Assembly: GCA_021324775.1 (NCBI GenBank)
Contig: JAJPIM010000026.1
Span: 124,001 to 188,000 of the forward strand
Origin: Gemmatimonadota bacterium
Lineage (GTDB): Bacteria; Gemmatimonadota; Gemmatimonadetes; Gemmatimonadales; Gemmatimonadaceae
DNA length: 64,000 nucleotides
Direction: 5' to 3'
Shown piece after piece: positions 1 through 8,135 of the stretch. Under the pieces are notes generated by a model. The model made no database searches and was not told where the DNA came from. It worked only from the letters and a program-made list of their open reading frames with translations. The first letter of the stretch is position 1. Each line of letters starts with the position of its first letter. The position numbers were made by a program, and so were the translations under genes.

Positions 1-51
1 TCGGACACAGGCGACCCGGAAAGGGAACGAGAAGGAAAAGCTACACCGGGG

Positions 52-1140
52 CTACGCGGCGCGGAGACCGGGAAGCCCGGCCGTCGCGTAGGCGTTGAGA
101 TCCAGCGTGGCGACATCACCGCGAGCCAGGCGAAAGAGACCTGCCCGGGCGATCATGGCGGCGTTGTCGGTGGCGAGGCGTGGGCTGGGCGTGAACACCG
201 TCGCGCCGAACGCGGCTGCCTCTCGCCGGAGTGCCGCGGCAAGGGCGCGGTTGCAGGCCACTCCGCCGCCAACGACGATGCGCGTGCGCCCGTACTTGCG
301 GGCCGCGCGCGCGGTCTTTGCGACCAGCGTGCCGATCACGGCGTCCTGAAATCCGCGGGCGATGTCGGCGTGCCGTTGCGCCTGGCCGCTGGCGCTGCCG
401 CCCCCCGCTGCGGCATCCGCGGGTGCGTCGTGTGCGCCGTCCTCGACGGCGCGCAGTACGGCGGTCTTGATGCCGCTGAAGGAGACATCGAAATAGTCCG
501 CGTCACCGGGCCGCTGGTTCTGGCGGAGCATCGGCCGGGTAAACGGGTAGCGGCCTGGGACGCCTTGCAGCGCGAGTGCCTCCACATGCCGCCCGCCCGG
601 GTAGGGCAGCCCGAGAAGTTTGCCGACCTTGTCGAACGCCTCCCCGGCCGCGTCGTCTCGCGTGGCGCCGAGCAGCCGGTAGTCGCCCCAGGCGGCGACA
701 TCGATGACCATGGTGTGACCGCCGGACACCAGCAGCGCCGTGAACGGGGGGATCGCGTCGCGATGCTCGAGCGCGGCCGCGAACAGGTGGCCCTCGAGAT
801 GATGGACGGGGACCAGCGGCCGGCCGGTCGCAAACGCCAGCGCTTTTGCATAGCTCACCCCGACGAGCAGAGCGCCGACGAGGCCGGGCGTGTAGGTGAC
901 GGCGATGGCATCGAGGCCGTCGGAGCCGAGGCTGGCTTCTTCCAGCGCGCGACGGACGACCGGCACGATGCTGGTGAGGTGCGCGCGCGACGCGATCTCG
1001 GGGACGACGCCTCCGAACACGGCGTGGGCATCCTGCGAGAGGATCACGAGTGAGCGGAGTACGACGTCGTCTCCCGCGCCGTCCACGACCGCCGCGGAGG
1101 TCTCATCACACGACGTCTCGATACCGAGCACACGGGTCAC
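52..1140 (-). CDS. tsaD: tRNA N6-adenosine threonylcarbamoyltransferase TsaD
   Basis: TsaD (Kae1/Gcp, ASKHA fold) transfers the threonylcarbamoyl group from TC-AMP to A37 of ANN-decoding tRNAs, working with TsaB and TsaE. The 362-aa protein opens with the phosphate-binding stretch GIETSCDETS and has the metal-binding HLEGH at residues 114-118. SGGHT and the C-terminal GGGVACN segment are also present. A stretch rich in Ala, Gly and Asp around residues 232-256 looks like a lineage-specific loop insertion. The start is GTG, 5 nt after the stop of the mini-gene upstream, so it is probably the last gene of the long minus-strand operon. TsaB and TsaE are not in this window. Identification is very secure. 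Confidence 0.97.
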   Translation of the reverse strand: MTRVLGIETSCDETSAAVVDGAGDDVVLRSLVILSQDAHAVFGGVVPEIASRAHLTSIVPVVRRALEEASLGSDGLDAIAVTYTPGLVGALLVGVSYAKALAFATGRPLVPVHHLEGHLFAAALEHRDAIPPFTALLVSGGHTMVIDVAAWGDYRLLGATRDDAAGEAFDKVGKLLGLPYPGGRHVEALALQGVPGRYPFTRPMLRQNQRPGDADYFDVSFSGIKTAVLRAVEDGAHDAPADAAAGGGSASGQAQRHADIARGFQDAVIGTLVAKTARAARKYGRTRIVVGGGVACNRALAAALRREAAAFGATVFTPSPRLATDNAAMIARAGLFRLARGDVATLDLNAYATAGLPGLRAA

Positions 1141-1145
1141 GGGCG

Positions 1146-1286
1146 TCAGGGCGACGGCGGGCGGCCGTTGAAGTGCGTGAAGAGCCAGAGCGCGATCGCG
1201 AGGAAGAGGGCGACGGCCTTGTAGCCGAGGCGCTGGCTGACGGCGGCGGCCAACCGGCGGCGCAGAGTCACCGCGCGCGGCATCAT
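1146..1286 (-). CDS. 46-aa single-pass membrane protein, resembles the N-terminus of CdaR/YbbR
   Basis: A 46-codon frame whose ATG overlaps the upstream TlpA-like stop as ATGA, the usual coupling in this operon. It starts MMPRAVTLRRRL, has one predicted membrane helix (about residues 22-37, KAVALFLAIALWLF) and ends after a short Pro-rich tail. The pattern basic stretch, GYKAVALFLAIALWLF resembles the N-terminal membrane anchor of CdaR/YbbR proteins, but none of the YbbR repeats follow. It could be a decayed cdaR, a genuine miniprotein, or a coupling leader for tsaD. Support is the overlap, the hydrophobic pattern and its position; the function is unknown. Confidence 0.5.
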   Translation of the reverse strand: MMPRAVTLRRRLAAAVSQRLGYKAVALFLAIALWLFTHFNGRPPSP

Positions 1287-1834
1287 CCCGCCGGCTCCCG
1301 CAGCAACTGCCCGATCAACGCCTGGTTGCCGGGCGAGCCCCAGTCGTCGGCCCCGATCACCTTCTTGCGGATCACGCCGTCGCGCGCGATGACGAATGTC
1401 TCGGGCACGCCGGTCGTCTGGTAGTCGCGCTCGATCGCACCGGTCGGGTCGTGAAGGATCTCGAACGTGAGACCATAGCGCTGCGCGAACGCGCGGATCG
1501 CGGCGTCGCCGGCGGTGTCATCGATGCTCATGGCCACGATCCGGAGCCCACGAGGCCCGTACGTTTTCTGCAGCACCTCGATCGATGGCATCTCCACCCG
1601 GCACGGGATGCAGTACGTCGCCCAGACATTGAGCAACACGACGTCGCCGTGATAGTCGGCCAGCGTCTTTTCCCGCCGCGGGCCGTCGACCGTCTCGCCG
1701 CGGAATGCCGGAGCGTGCGAGCCAACCGAGACGAGCATGAACTGCCGCCCGACGACGCGGTCCAGGGCGAACAGCGCGAGGGCGAGCGCCGCCACCACCA
1801 CCGCCGTCACGGTCCACTGGCGCCGCAGTGTCAC
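1283..1834 (-). CDS. membrane-anchored TlpA/ResA-family thiol-disulfide oxidoreductase
   Basis: A thioredoxin-fold protein of 183 aa with an N-terminal membrane anchor (about residues 8-25) and a periplasmic AhpC/TSA-Redoxin domain. The redox motif CIPC is at residues 75-78 in the context WATYCIPCRVEMPS. The cis-proline region is TTGVPETFVI. Such proteins reduce disulfides outside the membrane, often of apocytochrome c (ResA, CcmG). The genome makes c-type cytochromes (ccm genes at 26612-30180), so a CcmG/ResA role is plausible but this gene is not in that cluster. Start is GTG, with a GGAG Shine-Dalgarno a few bases upstream. Its stop overlaps the mini CdaR-like gene. Confidence 0.88.
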   Translation of the reverse strand: MTLRRQWTVTAVVVAALALALFALDRVVGRQFMLVSVGSHAPAFRGETVDGPRREKTLADYHGDVVLLNVWATYCIPCRVEMPSIEVLQKTYGPRGLRIVAMSIDDTAGDAAIRAFAQRYGLTFEILHDPTGAIERDYQTTGVPETFVIARDGVIRKKVIGADDWGSPGNQALIGQLLREPAG

Positions 1835-1850
1835 GGCCGCTCCACCCGGA

Positions 1851-2516
1851 TCATACGGTCAGGCGGCATTGGTCGCGCAGCGCACGGATCTCCGCCGCCG
1901 GGTCCGGTGCCGCGAAAATCGCGTTGCCGGCCACGAACGTGTCGGCGCCCGCGCGCCAGCATGCGGGAATCGTCTCCCGGTTGATACCGCCGTCGACTTC
2001 GAGGGCCGCCCGGCTTTGCGCGGCGGACAGCATCGCCCGCGCCCGGCCCACTTTGTCCACCGAGTGGGGGATGAACTGCTGTCCGCCGAACCCCGGATCA
2101 ACGGACATGATGAGCAGGCTGTCGAGGATGGCGGCGACGTCGCGCACCGTTTCCAGCGATGTGCCGGGATTGACGGCCACACCGGCCCGGCAACCCAACT
2201 CCTTGATGCGGACCACCTGGCGGTGAAGATGCGGCGCCGCCTCGGCGTGAATGCTGAGATTCGTCGCGCCGGCCTGCGCGAAATCATCGAAGTACTTCTC
2301 CGGCTCGACCACCATGAGATGCACGTCGAGTGGAAGATCGGTGAGACCTCGCACGGTCTCGATGAACTTTGCGCCGAACGTGAGATTGGGCACGAAGCGC
2401 CCGTCCATCACGTCGAGATGGATCCAGTCGGCTCCTCCAGCCTCGCAAACCGCCACCGCCTCGGCGAGCCGAGCCCAGTCGGCGCTGAGAAGCGAGGGGG
2501 CGATCCGGACGGTCAT
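1851..2516 (-). CDS. rpe: ribulose-phosphate 3-epimerase
   Basis: Interconverts D-ribulose 5-phosphate and D-xylulose 5-phosphate in the pentose phosphate pathway (cytosolic TIM barrel, 221 aa). The family signatures are complete: IAPSLLSADW at the N-terminus, HLDVMDGRFVPN (metal and catalytic His/Asp), DVHLMV, MSVDPGFGGQ, and EVDGGIN with the second catalytic Asp. ATG start, 10 nt after the PASTA gene, so probably co-transcribed. Its place beside a PASTA protein and rsmB matches the Firmicutes rsmB-prkC-rpe neighbourhood. Confidence 0.97.
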   Translation of the reverse strand: MTVRIAPSLLSADWARLAEAVAVCEAGGADWIHLDVMDGRFVPNLTFGAKFIETVRGLTDLPLDVHLMVVEPEKYFDDFAQAGATNLSIHAEAAPHLHRQVVRIKELGCRAGVAVNPGTSLETVRDVAAILDSLLIMSVDPGFGGQQFIPHSVDKVGRARAMLSAAQSRAALEVDGGINRETIPACWRAGADTFVAGNAIFAAPDPAAEIRALRDQCRLTV

Positions 2517-2526
2517 GGACGGGCGC

Positions 2527-3264
2527 TCACGGTGAATGCAATCCGCGGGAGACGGTCAACGCAACCGCGGAACCCGCGCCGACAGCGGTCCCTTCCGTGG
2601 GGCTCTGCGACGTGACGACGCCCTCGGGCTCGTGGGACGTGGAATCCACGTTCGCGGTCTGCGCGGTGAGGCCCAACTGTTCGAGCGCGGCGCGAGCCTC
2701 ACCGAACGGACGTCCCACGAGATAGGGCACCTCAATCGTCGCCGGACCGGCGCTCACCACGAAGGAGACGCTCGAGGGAAGAATCAACGCCGTCCCGGCA
2801 GCCGGCGACGTCGTGATCACCTCGCCGCGCGGCAGGGGGCTTTCGTGCTCGGCCACGCTGCCCACCTCCAGCCCCACCTTCTCGAGGGCGAGCTGCGCCG
2901 CTTCGCGATCCATCCCCACGACATTGGGGACGTTCATCCGCCGTTGGCCGGCGCTGACATCCATCACGATCCGTGTTCCCTTGGCGGCGCTGGTTTCGGG
3001 ACCGGGCGTCTCGGTCATCACCGTGGACTTGGGCGAGCCGACGTTGAACCGCGATTCACCTTGCTGGGCGCGGAATCCCGCCGCGGTGAGACGGGTCGCG
3101 GCCTCGTCGAACGTCAAACCGAGCACGTTGGGAACTCGTGCCTGCTCGGGCTGGCCGCCGGCCGGAAAGACCACGAGCAGCACGAACATGTAGGCGAGCG
3201 CAAACCCGCCCACAGCGACGGCGACGTACGGGGCGAATCGTCGGGCGGGTGACTCCAGGCTCAA
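2527..3264 (-). CDS. PASTA-repeat membrane protein without a kinase domain
   Basis: A 245-aa protein with a short basic N-terminus, one membrane helix (about residues 12-34, FAPYVAVAVGGFALAYMFVLL) and three tandem PASTA repeats filling the outside part (roughly 42-110, 111-177, 178-245). Each repeat starts VPNVLG / VPNVVG / VPYLVG, and the first two carry the usual T/S-P-x-x-G-x region. PASTA repeats bind peptidoglycan or muropeptides in PrkC/PknB kinases and in some PBPs. No kinase domain is fused and the reading frame upstream belongs to rsmB. I chose the TTG start because it overlaps the rsmB stop as TTGA; longer in-frame starts would lie inside rsmB. Confident on domain, unsure of role. 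Confidence 0.85.
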   Translation of the reverse strand: MSLESPARRFAPYVAVAVGGFALAYMFVLLVVFPAGGQPEQARVPNVLGLTFDEAATRLTAAGFRAQQGESRFNVGSPKSTVMTETPGPETSAAKGTRIVMDVSAGQRRMNVPNVVGMDREAAQLALEKVGLEVGSVAEHESPLPRGEVITTSPAAGTALILPSSVSFVVSAGPATIEVPYLVGRPFGEARAALEQLGLTAQTANVDSTSHEPEGVVTSQSPTEGTAVGAGSAVALTVSRGLHSP

Positions 3265-4772
3265 GCGCCAGCCCCGCCGGCACGGCGGAGTCGTGCCGCA
3301 AACGCGCCGTCCACCGCGTGGCGCTGCGGGAGCGTCCGCAGCCGTCCGGCATCGAGCACTGCGGCGGGCACTACTCCTTCGGGCGGGGGCTCGAGCACCC
3401 AATCGGGATGATCGGCGAGGAAACTCTCGATCTGTGCGTCGTTCTCTTCGATCTCGAGGGAGCACGTCGAGTAAATCAGCAGGCCGCCCGGGCGCACGAT
3501 CCGCGCTGCCGCGCGGAGCAGGGCACGCTGCATCGCCGCCATCACCGCCAGATCGGATGGCTTGAGCCGCCACCGCGCATCGGGGTGCCGCCGAAACGTC
3601 CCCGTCCCCGTGCAGGGGGCGTCGAGCAGCACGGCATCGGCAGGCGCGAACGGCGGGGACATCGCATCGGCGACGACGCTGACCACGTTGCGCGCCTCCA
3701 CCCTCCGCAGGTTGCCGCGCAGTCGCTGTTCACGCGGCATGGAACGGTCCGCCGCGACGACCAGGCTTGCCGCTCTCGAGAGCTCGAGCGCCTTGCCACC
3801 GGGCGCGGCACACAGGTCCACCACGAGGCTGCCCGGCGCCACGCAGGCGTACTGCGTCACGAGCGTGGCGGCGGGGTCCTGGACGAAGAAGAGCCCCTGG
3901 CGGTAGGCGCCGAGCTCGGTGAGCGCCGGCGTCACGCGCAGTTGGATGCTGTCGCGCACGAATGGCGCCTCTTCGTGCTGCACGCCGGCTGCCTCGAGCA
4001 TGGCTTCGAGCTGTTCCCGCACAATGCCGTACGGACGAAGCACGACCGGCGCCTCGGCATTGTTCGCCTCGAGCAGCGCTGCCGCTTCCTCAGCGCCCCA
4101 GCGTGCCACCCATCGTGCGATCAGCCATCTGGGATGCGAGAACGCGAGGGCGAGGGCGTCCAGCGGATCGGTGGGCGGGACGGCATCCAGCGCCGACGGA
4201 CCTTCGGCCCGCTCGCGATCGAGGCGGCGCAACACCGCGTTGGCCAAGCGGCTCGCGCCGATCCCATGGCGCTGTTTGGTCAGCTCGACCGTCTGGGCGA
4301 TCGCCGCGTATGCCGGGACACTTCCCATGTGGAGCAGTTGGTAGGTGCCAAGCCGCAGGAGGTCAGTGACGTCCGCGTCGAGCCGAGCTAATCCACCGCG
4401 CACGCGGGTGAGGAGCAGCGAATCGATCCACGCGCGCCTGCGGAGCGTCCCGTAGACCAATTCCTGCGTCCACCGGCGGTCTCGCGCATCGAGTCGTCCG
4501 GCGCGGCGGTCGAACGCGGCATCCAGTAATTCTCCCCCTCGGAGATCCGCCAGGACGTCGGCGGCGGCCACGCGCGAATCGGTGATGCCACCGATCGGGA
4601 CTCGAGGCAGGCGTCCAGGGGACGGTGCGCCGGTCCCTGCGGGACGGCCGGCATCCGGTGCCGGATCGGCCGGGAGTCCGGATGCGGTGCCTCCCACGCC
4701 GTCGGCGGGCAAGACGAAGCGAACGGCGCCGGAACTCGGACCCGCGCCGCCGCCCGGCGATTTCTCGGTCAT
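3261..4772 (-). CDS. rsmB: 16S rRNA (cytosine-967 C5)-methyltransferase RsmB/Sun
   Basis: SAM-dependent rRNA m5C methyltransferase. After about 60 low-complexity residues rich in Gly and Pro come an NusB-like RNA-binding domain (about 65-210, ending NAVLRRLDRERA) and the Rossmann methyltransferase domain. That domain has the SAM site VVDLCAAPGGK, the motif DAPCTGTGTFRRHPDARW with the first active-site Cys, and YSTCSLE with the second. At 503 aa it is longer than the usual 430-450 because of the N-terminal tail. The ATG overlaps the thiG stop (ATGA) and the stop overlaps the PASTA start (TTGA). The true start could be internal, removing the tail. Confidence 0.95.
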   Translation of the reverse strand: MTEKSPGGGAGPSSGAVRFVLPADGVGGTASGLPADPAPDAGRPAGTGAPSPGRLPRVPIGGITDSRVAAADVLADLRGGELLDAAFDRRAGRLDARDRRWTQELVYGTLRRRAWIDSLLLTRVRGGLARLDADVTDLLRLGTYQLLHMGSVPAYAAIAQTVELTKQRHGIGASRLANAVLRRLDRERAEGPSALDAVPPTDPLDALALAFSHPRWLIARWVARWGAEEAAALLEANNAEAPVVLRPYGIVREQLEAMLEAAGVQHEEAPFVRDSIQLRVTPALTELGAYRQGLFFVQDPAATLVTQYACVAPGSLVVDLCAAPGGKALELSRAASLVVAADRSMPREQRLRGNLRRVEARNVVSVVADAMSPPFAPADAVLLDAPCTGTGTFRRHPDARWRLKPSDLAVMAAMQRALLRAAARIVRPGGLLIYSTCSLEIEENDAQIESFLADHPDWVLEPPPEGVVPAAVLDAGRLRTLPQRHAVDGAFAARLRRAGGAGA

Positions 4773-5581
4773 CCGAGCATTCCGGCGCGAGGCGAGGACG
4801 GGACCGCGACTTCACGCCGTGGCATGCGCCCGGCGAGAAACGCCTCCCGCCCCGCATCCACCGCATGCCGCATCGCCGTCGCCATCCGAACCGGATCCTG
4901 CGCGGCCGCGATCCCTGTGTTCATCAACACGCCGTCGACACCCTGCTCCATCGTCACGCAGGCATCGGAAGCCGTGCCGACACCGGCATCGACGATCACC
5001 GGCACGCTGAGGCGGTGCTTGATCGTGCGGATGGCATAGGGGTTGAGGAGTCCAAGTCCCGATCCGATCGGCGATGCGAGCGGCATCACGCCGGCGGCGC
5101 CCGCATCCTCGAGGCGGAGTGCCGTGATCAGATCGTCGTTCGTATACGCCAGGACCTGAAACCCCTCGGCGGCCAGCGCGCGAGTGGCTTCCACGACGCC
5201 GACCGGATCGGGGAGCAGCGTCGCCTCGTCGGCGATGACTTCGAGCTTGACCCACTCGTTGAATCCGGCCGCGCGAGCGATCCGTGCGTACCGGCACGCA
5301 TCCGCGACCGAGTAGCAGCCGGCGGTGTTCGCGAGGAGGAAGTACCGCGACGTGTCGAGGTGCGCGAGGATGCTCTCGTCGTTGGACCGGTCGAGATCCA
5401 CGCGCCGCACGGCGACCGTGACGACCTCGGCGCCCGATGCCGCGATCGCGTCACGCATCAGTGCGGTGGAGGCGTACTTGCCGGTACCGACCATCAGCCG
5501 CGACCGAAACTCCCGTCCAGCGATCGTGAGCGGCGCGCCGGAGGCCGACAGCTCGGCAAGCGATGTGACGGCGGTCACCAC
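4769..5581 (-). CDS. thiG: thiazole synthase ThiG
   Basis: Builds the thiazole phosphate carboxylate ring of thiamine from 1-deoxy-D-xylulose 5-phosphate, dehydroglycine and ThiS thiocarboxylate. The 270-aa TIM barrel has the Schiff-base lysine in WVKLEVI (K112), and the family segments LMVGTGKY, TAGCYSVADA, AGAAGVMPLASPIGSG and VPVIVDAGVG. GTG start, 4 nt after thiS. It forms a thiazole-branch cassette with thiS and tenI. The glycine/tyrosine oxidase step (ThiO or ThiH) is not in this window. Confidence 0.96.
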   Translation of the reverse strand: MVTAVTSLAELSASGAPLTIAGREFRSRLMVGTGKYASTALMRDAIAASGAEVVTVAVRRVDLDRSNDESILAHLDTSRYFLLANTAGCYSVADACRYARIARAAGFNEWVKLEVIADEATLLPDPVGVVEATRALAAEGFQVLAYTNDDLITALRLEDAGAAGVMPLASPIGSGLGLLNPYAIRTIKHRLSVPVIVDAGVGTASDACVTMEQGVDGVLMNTGIAAAQDPVRMATAMRHAVDAGREAFLAGRMPRREVAVPSSPRAGMLG

Positions 5582-5584
5582 GGG

Positions 5585-5878
5585 TCAGCCACCCCCAACG
5601 AAGTGAACGAGCTCGACGACGTCGCCCATGTGCAGCACGTGCGCCGGTGCGGAGACATCATGCCGGAGAATCTGCCCATTGTGTTCAACGACGATCATCC
5701 GATGGTCGAGGTCCAATTCGCGGAGCAGGTCGCCGATCGTGGCCGCATCGGCCATCGTCCGGCGCTTCCCGTTGACCGTGATCTCGACGGGGCCGGCGGC
5801 GGTATCCGGACGTCCCGCGAAGCCCGCGGCCGCCCGCTCACGCTCCGCCGTTGGTCCCTGTGTTTTGGACGGCGTCAT
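5585..5878 (-). CDS. thiS: sulfur carrier protein ThiS
   Basis: Small ubiquitin-fold sulfur carrier whose C-terminal glycine is adenylated and thiocarboxylated for use by ThiG. The domain starts at VEITVNGKRR and ends HFVGGG, so the essential terminal Gly-Gly is present (with one extra Gly). With the ATG start at 5878 the protein has 97 residues, about 30 more than usual, the excess being a polar N-terminal tail that overlaps the end of tenI by 41 nt. A shorter non-ATG start cannot be excluded. Identification as ThiS rests on the fold pattern, the GG end and the neighbouring thiG. Confidence 0.9.
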   Translation of the reverse strand: MTPSKTQGPTAERERAAAGFAGRPDTAAGPVEITVNGKRRTMADAATIGDLLRELDLDHRMIVVEHNGQILRHDVSAPAHVLHMGDVVELVHFVGGG

Positions 5879-6515
5879 ACGCCGAAAGATACTCGGCGGC
5901 GGCGGATTCGGCATCGTCCGCGCGCCAGATGCCGCGGATCGCGGCTACGCCGTACGCGCCGTGTTCGCGGAGCTCGCCGATGTGCGTCGCACGTACACCA
6001 CCGATCGCGATCACGGGCAGCGTCGTGGCGGCGGAAACGTCGCGAAGCATGTGGGCGCCACGCGCGGCCTCGCCGGCGTGCGATGGTGTGTCGAACACGT
6101 GTCCGACGACGAGCCATGAGATACCGCTGCCGTCGCCCGTGTCGCGTGCCTCCTGCGGTCCGTGCACGCTCAGGCCGAATGCGGGCACTGGCGTCCCGGG
6201 GGCGGTCGCGCGTACTGCGCGCAGGGCATCGGCGGCGTCCATGGACCGCGAGGTGAGCTGGATCCCGCGAGCCCCGCTGGCCAGGGCAATATCGGCCCGG
6301 TCATTGACGACGAGCCATGCGCCGGTCGTTTCCTGCAGGGCCGCGAGTGAGGCGGCGAGCTGGTGCAACTGGCGCGAGGTCACCGCCGACGCCCGCAGGT
6401 GAACGGCGCCCCGGGGCCCAAGCACGCGCATGATGCCAGATGCGCGGGAGAGAAAATCGTCCCGCATGATGATTTCGTCGCTGGTGACCGCGTGAACGAC
6501 GGGGATGGCGGTCAC
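5838..6515 (-). CDS. tenI: thiazole tautomerase TenI-type (ThiE superfamily)
   Basis: A 225-aa TIM-barrel protein of the ThiE/TenI superfamily. It has NDRADIA and LPVIAIGGV, but where thiamine phosphate synthase has the GVHLGQxD pyrophosphate/metal site this protein has GIQLTSRSM. It has GHVFDTPSH, which matches the TenI pattern GHVFET rather than the ThiE GPIFPT. The SVH histidine used by TenI in aromatising the ThiG product is kept (LSVHGPQEA). I therefore call it TenI and not ThiE. GTG start overlaps the fmt stop as GTGA. Adjacent thiS and thiG agree with a thiazole-branch role. An annotation pipeline would probably name it thiamine phosphate synthase. Confidence 0.82.
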   Translation of the reverse strand: MTAIPVVHAVTSDEIIMRDDFLSRASGIMRVLGPRGAVHLRASAVTSRQLHQLAASLAALQETTGAWLVVNDRADIALASGARGIQLTSRSMDAADALRAVRATAPGTPVPAFGLSVHGPQEARDTGDGSGISWLVVGHVFDTPSHAGEAARGAHMLRDVSAATTLPVIAIGGVRATHIGELREHGAYGVAAIRGIWRADDAESAAAEYLSAYDAVQNTGTNGGA

Positions 6516-7471
6516 GCGCCGAGCCGTTGGCCGGGGCTGATCCCGCGGCCGCGGGCCCAATCGGCGGCGGTCATGAGCGGGCGTCCCGCGGGCTGCACCT
6601 GCGCGATGCGGACGGCCCCGCTCCCGCAGGCGACCGCCATGCCGGCGTCGTCGATGGCGAGCACGGCGCCGTGGGGCGGGGGCGCCTCCCGCCGGCCTTC
6701 CGCGAAGCCGGAATCGGGTAGCAGTTGCGCGCCGAAGAGCTTCACCGGTCCCGCCGCGGCGGTGGTGACGGCGCCGGGTCTGGGATCCACGGACCGAATC
6801 ATCCGGGAGATCTCGGTGGCGGGTTGCGCCCAGTCCACCGCGACCGCTCCGGGGCCCGGTTTCGGCGCGTACGTGGCGACCGCATCATCCTGCGGGGTCT
6901 CGCGCGCGGCTCCGATGTCGATCAGCGCCAGCGCCTCGATGAGTGCCTGGGCGCCCAGCTCCGAGAGCCTGAGAGAGAGCTCACCGTACGTCTCGTCGGC
7001 GGCGATGGGAGTGGCGATGCGAAGGATCACGGGGCCGGCGTCGAGTGCCGGCACGACCCGCATGACCGAGATGCCGGTCTCGGCCAGTCCGTGCCGTATG
7101 GCGGCCTGGATCGGCGCGGCGCCGCGGAGGGCGGGAAGCAGTGACGCGTGCACGTTGAACGTGCCCCGGCGGGGCACGCCGATCACGTCGGGGGTGAGAA
7201 TGTGGCCGTACGCCACTACGACGGAGGCATCCGGCCGCAGCGTGCGAATCTCCGCGAGAAACTCGGGGCTGTTTGCCCGGGCCGGCTGGAGCACCCGAAT
7301 CTTCTCGGCCGTGGCGATCTGCTTGACCGGGGAGGGGATGAGACGGGAGCGCGATCGTCCCTGGGGCTTGTCGGGCCGCGTGACGACGCCGGCCACGTCG
7401 AAGCCCTCGCCCAACAGGGCGAGCAATGACGGTGTGGCGAATTCGGGCGTGCCCCAGAACAGGAGTCTCAC
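6512..7471 (-). CDS. fmt: methionyl-tRNA formyltransferase
   Basis: Formylates Met-tRNAi using 10-formyl-THF for translation initiation. The 319-aa protein has the catalytic-domain opening LLFWGTPEFA, a THF-binding region with the signature HASLLPALRGAAPI (catalytic Asn-His-Asp set), and the C-terminal RNA-binding domain from about residue 210. GTG start, no clear Shine-Dalgarno, 72 nt after def. The def-fmt pair is a classical couple: deformylase removes what Fmt adds. Confidence 0.96.
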   Translation of the reverse strand: MRLLFWGTPEFATPSLLALLGEGFDVAGVVTRPDKPQGRSRSRLIPSPVKQIATAEKIRVLQPARANSPEFLAEIRTLRPDASVVVAYGHILTPDVIGVPRRGTFNVHASLLPALRGAAPIQAAIRHGLAETGISVMRVVPALDAGPVILRIATPIAADETYGELSLRLSELGAQALIEALALIDIGAARETPQDDAVATYAPKPGPGAVAVDWAQPATEISRMIRSVDPRPGAVTTAAAGPVKLFGAQLLPDSGFAEGRREAPPPHGAVLAIDDAGMAVACGSGAVRIAQVQPAGRPLMTAADWARGRGISPGQRLGA

Positions 7472-7516
7472 AGGGCGATCCGCGCGGGCTTGGCTAGCGT
7501 CTGGTGCCTGACGGCC

Positions 7517-7540
7517 AACAGCCCGCGCAACAGCCCGCGC
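7517..7540. repeat. perfect 12-bp tandem duplication
   Basis: AACAGCCCGCGC occurs twice without a gap (7517-7528 and 7529-7540) in the 72-bp space between fmt and def. It looks like a simple duplication; I see no hairpin or promoter built from it. Confidence 0.7.
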
Positions 7541-7543
7541 CCC

Positions 7544-8116
7544 TCACGTCTCCTCGGCGTCGGGCCGTCCAGCGACGACGGACACGGGCACGACCGTGCG
7601 GATCAGGGCGGGATACTTCGCCTTCTGCTCTTCCCATTTGGCGAGGGCGGCGCGCCGTTTGAGGATGCTCAGGTAGTCGATGAACAGCTTGCCGTGCAAA
7701 TGGTCGATCTCGTGCTGGAGACAGCGGGCGAGCAGGTCGGTGCCTTCGATCTCGAAGGGCTGGCCGTCGCCATCGAGCGCGCGGACGACGACGCGTGCGG
7801 CGCGGTCGACGTCCCCGTACACCTCGGGGATCGACAGACACCCCTCTTCGCCGCGAACTGAGCCTTCCTGCAGCACGATTTCCGGGTTGATCAGTGCGAT
7901 CGGCTGAGGCGGCGCCTTGTCGCGCCCGACATCGATGACGGTTACGCGCTCCGTCCGGCCGACCTGGGGTGCGGCGAGACCGATCCCGCGTGCTGCATAC
8001 ATCGTGTCGAACATGTCCGCGATCAGCCGGCGGACGTCATCGGTCACCACGGTGACCGGGTTGGTCTCCTGGCGGAGGATCGGGGCACCGAGGACGTGGA
8101 TGTCGAGCAGGCTCAC
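7544..8116 (-). CDS. def: peptide deformylase
   Basis: Metal-dependent removal of the N-formyl group from nascent proteins. All three PDF motifs are intact: GIGLAAPQ (motif 1), EGCLSIPEV with the metal-binding Cys (motif 2), and QHEIDHLHG with the two metal-binding His and catalytic Glu (motif 3). The 190-aa length is typical of type I enzymes. GTG start, 19 nt after yajC; followed by fmt. Confidence 0.96.
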   Translation of the reverse strand: MSLLDIHVLGAPILRQETNPVTVVTDDVRRLIADMFDTMYAARGIGLAAPQVGRTERVTVIDVGRDKAPPQPIALINPEIVLQEGSVRGEEGCLSIPEVYGDVDRAARVVVRALDGDGQPFEIEGTDLLARCLQHEIDHLHGKLFIDYLSILKRRAALAKWEEQKAKYPALIRTVVPVSVVAGRPDAEET

Positions 8117-8135
8117 TGGTCGCGTCCCCCCGGGA

